The notes under the pieces are model-generated. The model was given only the letters and a program-made list of their open reading frames with translations. It was not told the DNA's origin and did no database searches. A DNA stretch of 11,054 nt from Clostridiaceae bacterium (GTDB lineage Bacteria; Bacillota; Clostridia; Oscillospirales; Acutalibacteraceae). The DNA is taken from positions 1 through 11,054 of the forward strand of contig JAEDGF010000060.1 in assembly GCA_016297645.1 (NCBI GenBank). The letters are read 5' to 3'. Shown piece after piece: positions 6,154 to 11,054 of the stretch. The position numbers and the translations under genes are program-made. The first letter of the stretch is position 1. The number at the start of each line of letters is the position of its first letter.

Positions 6154-6208
6154 GGAGTCCGCGCCGCTCGGCGGGAAGTCCGGCAGCGACTGACGGGGGA
6201 GTCCGGTA

Positions 6209-9200
6209 TCAGTTGAAGTCTATCTTCTGCGGAGGGGCGTCGTGAAGCCCGGCGAAAATTTTATCGTCCTCGAAGGGCGAGAACAGAGAGTCGTCGAACA
6301 CATCTATATTGCCGGTGTTCGTGGGGGGAACGAACTTCGCTTCCGCAACGGGCTCGGTGTCGCCGGTGTCGTAACGCGGCGGAGCCTTGTCGAAATCGGG
6401 AACGGTGAAAATGCTGCGAACGCGGTCGTCCTCCGCCTTCTTGCGGCGATACTCGTCCGTTATTTTTTCCGAGGTGTAATAGTCGTCCTGCTTCTTTTTG
6501 CGCGGTCTGCGTCCGGGAATCAGGATGCCCTCGTCGTAGTCATCAGACTGTGCAGCGTCGTTTTGACCTTGTTCATCGTCCGGCGCGGAAGCACTTTTTG
6601 CGGGACGGGCTTTGGCGTGTTTGCCGCGGGGAGCGCGTCTGTAATCCTCATCGGAATCGGTGTCGGAGTCATCCTCGGGTTCATCGTCGTAATCGTCGCC
6701 GCCGTTATCGGGTTCGGCGGCTTTCTCGAAGAAGCCGCGCATTTTGCCGAACAGACCCTTGCCGAACGAAGCGTGACGGGATTCGTTTTCATCATCCCCG
6801 CCGTCGGTATCGTCGTAGTCCGTGCCGTCCGGTTCTGTGTAGTCCGATTTTGCGGCGCGTCTGCCCGTGCGGACGGTTCTGCGCGTGGCGTTTTCCTCGT
6901 CCTTGGCAAATTCGTCGAGGGCGGAATATGTTTCGGCGCTGATGGGGTCGCCGGAGTCGTCCGTGCCGTTTTCTGCGGCTGCGGGAGAGTCGGCCGCTGC
7001 GGGGGACGCGTTTGCCGCGCCGGACGCCGTATTTGCAGCCGAGTCTGCGGCGGTGTTCGCTGCGGACGCGCCGGGCTGTGCTTTGCCGCTGTCCGCGCCG
7101 TTGTCCGCGTCCGAGGTATCGGAGGCGGCAGAGGTGCGCGCATTTCCGACCGGTGCGGCGGCAGGCGAGGGCTGCTGTTCGGGTTCCTTTGCGAGTTTTT
7201 TGCGGATACGGGGCTTTGCGAGCTTTGCAAAGCGTCCGGGAGTCAGGAAACAGAACGCCGTCCAGATAAGCTGCAAAACGAGCGGAATTATCGCCGGGGT
7301 TTTGGCGTAAGCGCCCGTGAAAACGAGGAACGCGGTGATGACCATTCCGAAAATGCACGCGCCGGTGCAGATGAGCTTCGAAATTCTCTTTTCGGAATCA
7401 AGCCTGAGCGCTGCGACCGCCGAACGGCACAGGCTCTCGACCGAGTCGCCGAACACAACACCGGCTTCCTCGGAGTCGGTCACGGTCGTACGGGCAGATG
7501 TCATTTTGTCCGAAACCTTTTTGGAGAGCATTCTCACCGAGTCTGCCGGAAGCCCCAGAAGGCTTTCGGCGTACGAATCGGTAATATTGGGGTCAACGGA
7601 GGAAATGAGGATATTGGAGCCGTTTTCGGCAAGCTCGCGGAGGTTGTCGGCAACGCCCGAAAGGGGAGAGTATTTCACCGAGTAGAGAGCGGCAAAGCGA
7701 CCCTCTATTGCGAGATAGACGGGCAGACAGCCGTCCTCGATAAGCGCGTTGACAACGCTTTCGTCGGGAACGCCGACATTGTGATTTACGAGAAGGGCGT
7801 GCGTGCCGAGCAGAATTTTGCAGCCGCTCACCCACGCGGAAACGCCGAGCTTATCTTCATATACAAGTCCGTCAACGGCAGGCATTCTGTCCTCGAAGCC
7901 TGCGACAGACTTTGCGAAAGCGCTTTTGAGCAGTCCGCCCGAAACGCTTGTGAGCGAACCGGCGACAAACATCGCCTGCTTTTCCTTGACATTTTTCGCG
8001 CTGATGCACTTGGTGACCTCGGCTTTTATAACATCGGTATCGTCAATGACAAGATCGTCGACGCACGAGAAGTCGCGCGCGTCCGAATAGCCCTGAATGA
8101 ACGAGGATTTGAGCGAGAGCTTTTTGTTCTCGTCCGCAAGCGCCTTGCCGAGAAAGATAAGGCTGCTGACGGGGAACGAGCAGAGAGCCGTAAGAGCGGC
8201 GGCAGTGGAAGCGGCGGCGAAGCTCTTTGAAGCGACCAACGCCCACACGCCGAACAGAATGCTTGCCGCGGCGGAGAGAAGAACGAGCCGGGAGGCGGGC
8301 ATTGCGGCTGCCGCAGAATCGGCGCTGCGAGTCAAAAACGAGCGGATGAACTTGGTCTTTCCGGCGTAAACGACATTTTCGCTCTCGTCCGCGTCACTCG
8401 CGCGAAGCAGCTCACGGACAAGATTTATATCGGAAACTTTGCGGAGGTACGATTTGTCGCTTTTTGACGAAACCGCCTTGAAGCACTGGCGGGTGCTGTC
8501 GTAGAAAAACAGCTTCGCGACAAGATACGGCACCGACAGGAGAATTGCCGCCGGTGTGAACAGGTGCATATCGTACTCCGAACGAACGGAGGTCGAATAG
8601 AGCGCCGCATTTTGTACCGCCGCAAAAATGTACATGAACAAAAGGGCGGTGTCCGCCTTCGGTCTTATTTTTAAGAGAGAAAACAGTCCGTTTTTGAGGT
8701 CGGGGAACATAACGGCTGCCGCAACGACCAAAAATACGGAATTTACTATATTGTAAGCAAGCGAACTGCCGCCGAGGACGGTGAAGAAGCCGCCGGCGGA
8801 GGACGCGGACGCGGAAACAATCATGTCAAGAAGCAGCAAAACCATGCCGGCAAATCCGACGGCGATAGCGCGCACCATGCAGGCGTTACGCGTTTTTATA
8901 AGTCTTGCAAAAACCGCTTTTCTGTTTTCGCCCTCAGTGTACTCCTCTCCCTTTACGGGCGTGAAGGACGAATCGAGGTGCGCAAAGCGCCCGGACAGTC
9001 TTTCAAGCGGAGAGGGGAGCGTGCGTGTTTCGCTGCTCGAAAATGTTTCGTCCGAGGTTTCGCCCGCTTCGTGGGATTTATTCCAAAAGTGGAAGCTGCC
9101 TACCTTTTTGGCGCGGGCTTCGCGCAAGGCTTCCTCCCTTGCGCCGTCCTCGCCGTCCTCACCGACGCCATAGCCGTCCATCATGAGCTGGTCGGGGTCG

Positions 9201-9889
9201 AGCGGGACATCCTCCCTCGCGCTGCCCGCTATTTTGCGGAGAAGTCCGCCCTTTTCGGGTATCTTTTTTGTGCGGGAGGAGTCCGCCTCCTCCGCCGCGT
9301 CCGCTTTTTCGCGGTTGTTTTCGGGGGGTTCGCTGACGGTGACATCATCGTCCTGCTCGGGAGCGGGGGCTGCGTCAGGCTCTTTTTTCTGCTTCGGGAT
9401 ATGTACGGTTTCCGTCTTTTCCTCGTCAATGGAGGTGAACACAAAACCGTCATCTTTGTCGGAAACGGCTTCGGTGAAGTCCATGCCGTCGTTCTGCACG
9501 GGGTCCGGGGTTATCATCCGCCCCGTCGTGTCCCCGGCGGAATGCGCCTCGGCGTATGTATTTATTTTGCCCGTGTAGCCGGTGTGCGTGCGCTGCTGCG
9601 GACGGACGGAGAGCCTGTCCGTGAATTTGGCGACATCGGTTTCTTCGGTTTTCTGCTCGTGGAGCGCGATTTTCGGCACGGTACCCGTCTTTATGAAACG
9701 GGGAGCGCCTGCGTCCGAAATAATGTCGGACTGCGCTTCGGGGAGCTTTATCTCATCTCCGTTTTTCCCGGTGTGCTCAGCCTGAACGGGATTTATCTTT
9801 CTCGGAGCTGAGTCCGACGCTCCGCCCGGGAGCTTTATCCCGCTGCTGTGGGCACCGTCCGGGGTAACGGTACGGTTTTCATCGGTCAT
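6209..9889 (-). CDS. Large protein with degenerate P1B-ATPase-like core and two acidic disordered tails
   Basis: I do not recognise a named family for this 1226-residue protein. Residues 1-330 are a hydrophilic, acidic, low-complexity tail with repeated IKLP (18-21, 47-50). Residues 336-884 hold eight predicted helices (about 336-358, 378-396, 412-433, 443-463, 533-553, 558-582, 837-860, 864-884). This is the 4+2+2 layout of heavy-metal P1B ATPases, with a short loop where the actuator domain belongs (464-532) and a long one where the P and N domains belong (583-836). Inside, CSFP (570-573) sits where CPC is expected, and DDLVIDDTDV (611-620) lines up with the DKTGTLT strand, keeping Asp616 but losing K, G and T. 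ILISSVD (760-766) takes the place of MLTGD. TGE, the N-domain HP and GDGxND are not found. Residues 890-1226 are Ala-rich, then acidic and Tyr/Asp-rich. AAGGAG (minus strand) lies nine bases before ATG 9889. The gene starts 17 bases after rlmB, suggesting one operon. A catalytically inactive membrane scaffold or sensor is my inference; there are no frameshifts that would suggest decay. Confidence 0.8.
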   Translation of the reverse strand: MTDENRTVTPDGAHSSGIKLPGGASDSAPRKINPVQAEHTGKNGDEIKLPEAQSDIISDAGAPRFIKTGTVPKIALHEQKTEETDVAKFTDRLSVRPQQRTHTGYTGKINTYAEAHSAGDTTGRMITPDPVQNDGMDFTEAVSDKDDGFVFTSIDEEKTETVHIPKQKKEPDAAPAPEQDDDVTVSEPPENNREKADAAEEADSSRTKKIPEKGGLLRKIAGSAREDVPLDPDQLMMDGYGVGEDGEDGAREEALREARAKKVGSFHFWNKSHEAGETSDETFSSSETRTLPSPLERLSGRFAHLDSSFTPVKGEEYTEGENRKAVFARLIKTRNACMVRAIAVGFAGMVLLLLDMIVSASASSAGGFFTVLGGSSLAYNIVNSVFLVVAAAVMFPDLKNGLFSLLKIRPKADTALLFMYIFAAVQNAALYSTSVRSEYDMHLFTPAAILLSVPYLVAKLFFYDSTRQCFKAVSSKSDKSYLRKVSDINLVRELLRASDADESENVVYAGKTKFIRSFLTRSADSAAAAMPASRLVLLSAAASILFGVWALVASKSFAAASTAAALTALCSFPVSSLIFLGKALADENKKLSLKSSFIQGYSDARDFSCVDDLVIDDTDVIKAEVTKCISAKNVKEKQAMFVAGSLTSVSGGLLKSAFAKSVAGFEDRMPAVDGLVYEDKLGVSAWVSGCKILLGTHALLVNHNVGVPDESVVNALIEDGCLPVYLAIEGRFAALYSVKYSPLSGVADNLRELAENGSNILISSVDPNITDSYAESLLGLPADSVRMLSKKVSDKMTSARTTVTDSEEAGVVFGDSVESLCRSAVAALRLDSEKRISKLICTGACIFGMVITAFLVFTGAYAKTPAIIPLVLQLIWTAFCFLTPGRFAKLAKPRIRKKLAKEPEQQPSPAAAPVGNARTSAASDTSDADNGADSGKAQPGASAANTAADSAANTASGAANASPAAADSPAAAENGTDDSGDPISAETYSALDEFAKDEENATRRTVRTGRRAAKSDYTEPDGTDYDDTDGGDDENESRHASFGKGLFGKMRGFFEKAAEPDNGGDDYDDEPEDDSDTDSDEDYRRAPRGKHAKARPAKSASAPDDEQGQNDAAQSDDYDEGILIPGRRPRKKKQDDYYTSEKITDEYRRKKAEDDRVRSIFTVPDFDKAPPRYDTGDTEPVAEAKFVPPTNTGNIDVFDDSLFSPFEDDKIFAGLHDAPPQKIDFN

Positions 9890-9906
9890 GGCTTATCTCT
9901 CCTTCT

Positions 9907-10899
9907 TCATCTTTTTTCGGCTGCCCCAAACATGAGTATCGCCGCCGCAACAGAGGCGTTGAGTGAATTTATGTGTCCTTTCATCGGAATGGAAAGGACT
10001 CCGTCGCAATTTTCCTTTACGAGCCGGCTCACGCCCGAGCCTTCGGAACCGATAACGAGAGCCAGCGCCCCTTTGAGGTCGGCTTCACGGTACGGCGTGC
10101 CGTCCATGTCGGCACAATAGACCCATACGCCCTGTTTTTTGAGCTGTTTTATGGTTTCGTTGAGGTTCGTCACCCTCGCGACAGGCATATATTCGAGCGC
10201 CCCGGCACTTGTTTTTCCGACTATGCCGGACAGACCTGCCGAGCGTCTTTCGGGGATTATCACGCCGTGAACGCCGCAGCACTCGGCGGAACGGATTATC
10301 GCGCCGAGATTGTGGGGATCCTCTATCGAATCGCAGATTATTATAAAAGGCGGCTCGTTCTTTTCGCGCGCGGCGGCGAGAATTTCGTCAACGGTCGCGT
10401 ATTCGTGCGCGGCGGCGGTCATTATTATGCCCTGATGGTTGCCGTGTCCGCACATGAAATCGAGCTTTTTGGGATCGACCTCTTTAACGGGAATGCCCCG
10501 TTCGCGGCACTCGGCGATTATGGGCGGCAGTGCGCCGGTCTTTTCGCCCCTTGCAACAAGGACGCTGTCTATCGCTCTGCCGCTTTTGAGCGCTTCCTTT
10601 GCGGCGTTGCGCCCGATTATAAGGTCGCTGCGGTCGTCTTGTCCGCGCTTTTGTTCGACCGGTGTGTCGTTATCGCGGTTTTTGAAGCTGCGCCTGTTTT
10701 CATTTCGTTCGCCGTCATAACGGGACTGAAAACCGCGTCCGTTTTCGTTTTTTTCGCAGTTGTCACGGGACTGAAAACCGCGTCCGTTTTCGTTAAAACC
10801 GCCGCCCGGGCGGGACTCGAAGCCGCGTTTTCCGCCGCGCGGCGCGGAGTCGTTTTTACGGGGATATTCTCTTTTTCTTTGTTCTTTTTCAAATGACAT
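9907..10899 (-). CDS. rlmB: RlmB/TrmH-family 23S rRNA 2'-O-methyltransferase with repeat-bearing N-tail
   Basis: The 330-residue protein is a SpoU/SPOUT-class RNA 2'-O-ribose methyltransferase that uses S-adenosylmethionine. RlmB methylates a guanosine (G2251 in E. coli numbering) of 23S rRNA. Residues 93-162 form the substrate-binding domain (IIGRNAAKEAL, HGNHQGIIM). The knotted catalytic domain spans about 184-325, with motif 1 DPHNLGAIIRSAE (Asn197, Arg203), motif 2 IGSEGSG (283-289) and motif 3 IPMKGHINSLNAS (304-316). Typical RlmB proteins have about 245 residues. The extra 80 residues here are a positively charged, Arg/Gly/Asn-rich tail containing three 15-residue repeats, which may bind RNA. 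The ribosome binding site is weak (GAG eight or more bases before the ATG). A promoter lies at 10944-10972, and the large membrane protein gene follows after 17 bases. The related TrmH-type enzymes are the alternative, but the substrate domain favours RlmB. Confidence 0.9.
   Translation of the reverse strand: MSFEKEQRKREYPRKNDSAPRGGKRGFESRPGGGFNENGRGFQSRDNCEKNENGRGFQSRYDGERNENRRSFKNRDNDTPVEQKRGQDDRSDLIIGRNAAKEALKSGRAIDSVLVARGEKTGALPPIIAECRERGIPVKEVDPKKLDFMCGHGNHQGIIMTAAAHEYATVDEILAAAREKNEPPFIIICDSIEDPHNLGAIIRSAECCGVHGVIIPERRSAGLSGIVGKTSAGALEYMPVARVTNLNETIKQLKKQGVWVYCADMDGTPYREADLKGALALVIGSEGSGVSRLVKENCDGVLSIPMKGHINSLNASVAAAILMFGAAEKR
10660..10794 (-). repeat. 45-bp tandem repeat encoding 15-residue units in rlmB
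   Basis: Residues 36-50, 51-65 and 66-80 of RlmB are three consecutive 15-residue units starting NENGRGFQSR, NENGRGFQSR and NENRRSFKNR. At the DNA level the first two share 30 identical bases (10765-10794 and 10720-10749); the third (10675-10704) is diverged. The 45-bp period keeps the frame, so copy number could vary between strains without breaking the gene. Confidence 0.85.
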
Positions 10900-10920
10900 A
10901 CTGTTTCTCGATTCATAGGG

Positions 10921-10940
10921 TTATACATACTTATACATAT
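10921..10940. repeat. 10-bp tandem repeat in the rlmB leader
   Basis: TTATACATAC and TTATACATAT lie head to tail, differing in the last base. They fall directly downstream of the rlmB -10 box on the - strand, in the first transcribed bases, where they form an AT-rich, unstructured 5' leader. Confidence 0.5.
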
Positions 10941-10943
10941 TTC

Positions 10944-10972
10944 ATTATATACGCGCGCGTGACGGATTGCAA
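10944..10972 (-). promoter_or_regulatory. Sigma-A-type promoter of rlmB
   Basis: On the - strand TTGCAA (10972-10967) is followed after 17 bp by a perfect TATAAT (10949-10944). Transcription would begin near 10937 and give a leader of about 40 nt. A second TATAAT (10985-10980) lies further upstream but has no -35 at proper spacing. The remaining bases to the window end (10986-11054) show no supported gene. Confidence 0.75.
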
Positions 10973-11054
10973 CAGTAAAATTATATCGACAATATTTTTT
11001 CGCACACGACCGTTTTCGGCAAAATAACCAAACACGCAGAACCGTAAAAAACCG

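Noticed and set aside
5855..6193. 112-codon open frame in the convergent spacer
   Set aside because: It runs through a strong terminator and both tandem repeats, has no ribosome binding site and no recognisable domain.
6242..8230. 662-codon open frame on the + strand opposite the large - strand gene
   Set aside because: The product is Arg/Gly/Cys-rich with no domain, has no ribosome binding site, and is explained as the antisense shadow of a gene with helices, ordered motifs and a good start.
8978..9811. 277-codon + strand open frame opposite the N-terminal tail of the same gene
   Set aside because: No domain or translation start signal; the low-complexity tail on the other strand leaves few stops by composition.
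9973..10896. 307-codon + strand open frame opposite rlmB
   Set aside because: Shadow of a well-recognised SpoU methyltransferase; no ribosome binding site.
10617..10928. 103-codon - strand frame starting upstream of rlmB
   Set aside because: It overlaps rlmB in another frame, is Thr/Ala/Lys-rich because of the 45-bp repeats, and has no domain.
10980..10985. Second TATAAT on the - strand upstream of rlmB
   Set aside because: No -35 element at 16-18 bp; the box at 10944-10949 has one at the proper distance.

Overview
The window reads as a chromosomal segment of a spore-forming Bacillota, most likely a Clostridia member of the Oscillospirales type. The reasons are a SleB-like spore cortex hydrolase, purine-rich AGGAG-type ribosome binding sites, AT-rich sigma-A-like promoters set between GC-richer genes, a Mn2+ (yybP-ykoY) riboswitch and an rlmB with a long disordered N-terminus. 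No phage, insertion sequence, CRISPR array, tRNA or rRNA was seen. The taxonomic call is an inference, since no search was possible.

Left part, + strand (1-2846): three short and probably separate transcription units. They are sleB (212-922) with a strong intrinsic terminator; a thioredoxin-reductase-like flavoprotein (1289-2197) behind a good promoter and a repeat-bearing leader; and a YhcH/YjgK/YiaL-family protein (2388-2846). The reductase keeps its FAD site and CxxC pair but lacks the HRRxxxR signature used to hold NADPH.

Middle, + strand (2914-5950): a complete regulatory cassette for metal efflux. A sigma-A promoter is followed by a yybP-ykoY-type Mn2+ aptamer whose 3' strand is shared with an intrinsic terminator, then a 900-residue SERCA/PMR1-like P2A ATPase, then a strong terminator. 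The likely logic is that high Mn2+ stabilises the aptamer, prevents termination and switches on export of Mn2+ and/or Ca2+.

Intergenic spacer 5825-6208: the meeting point of two convergent units. It holds the ATPase terminator, a perfect 25-bp tandem duplication, an imperfect 21-bp tandem duplication that includes a possible terminator for the other strand, and a repeated 14-mer.

Right part, - strand (10972 down to 6209): rlmB (23S rRNA 2'-O-methyltransferase, with a 15-residue tandem repeat in its tail) followed 17 bp later by a 1226-residue protein that appears to be translationally and transcriptionally linked. Its central 550 residues have the eight-helix layout and loop order of a P1B-type ATPase. 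Every catalytic signature is degraded: CPC is CSFP, DKTGT is DDTDV, and TGE and GDGxND are absent. The core is flanked by two roughly 330-residue acidic, low-complexity tails. This apparent pseudo-ATPase scaffold is the most novel item in the window.
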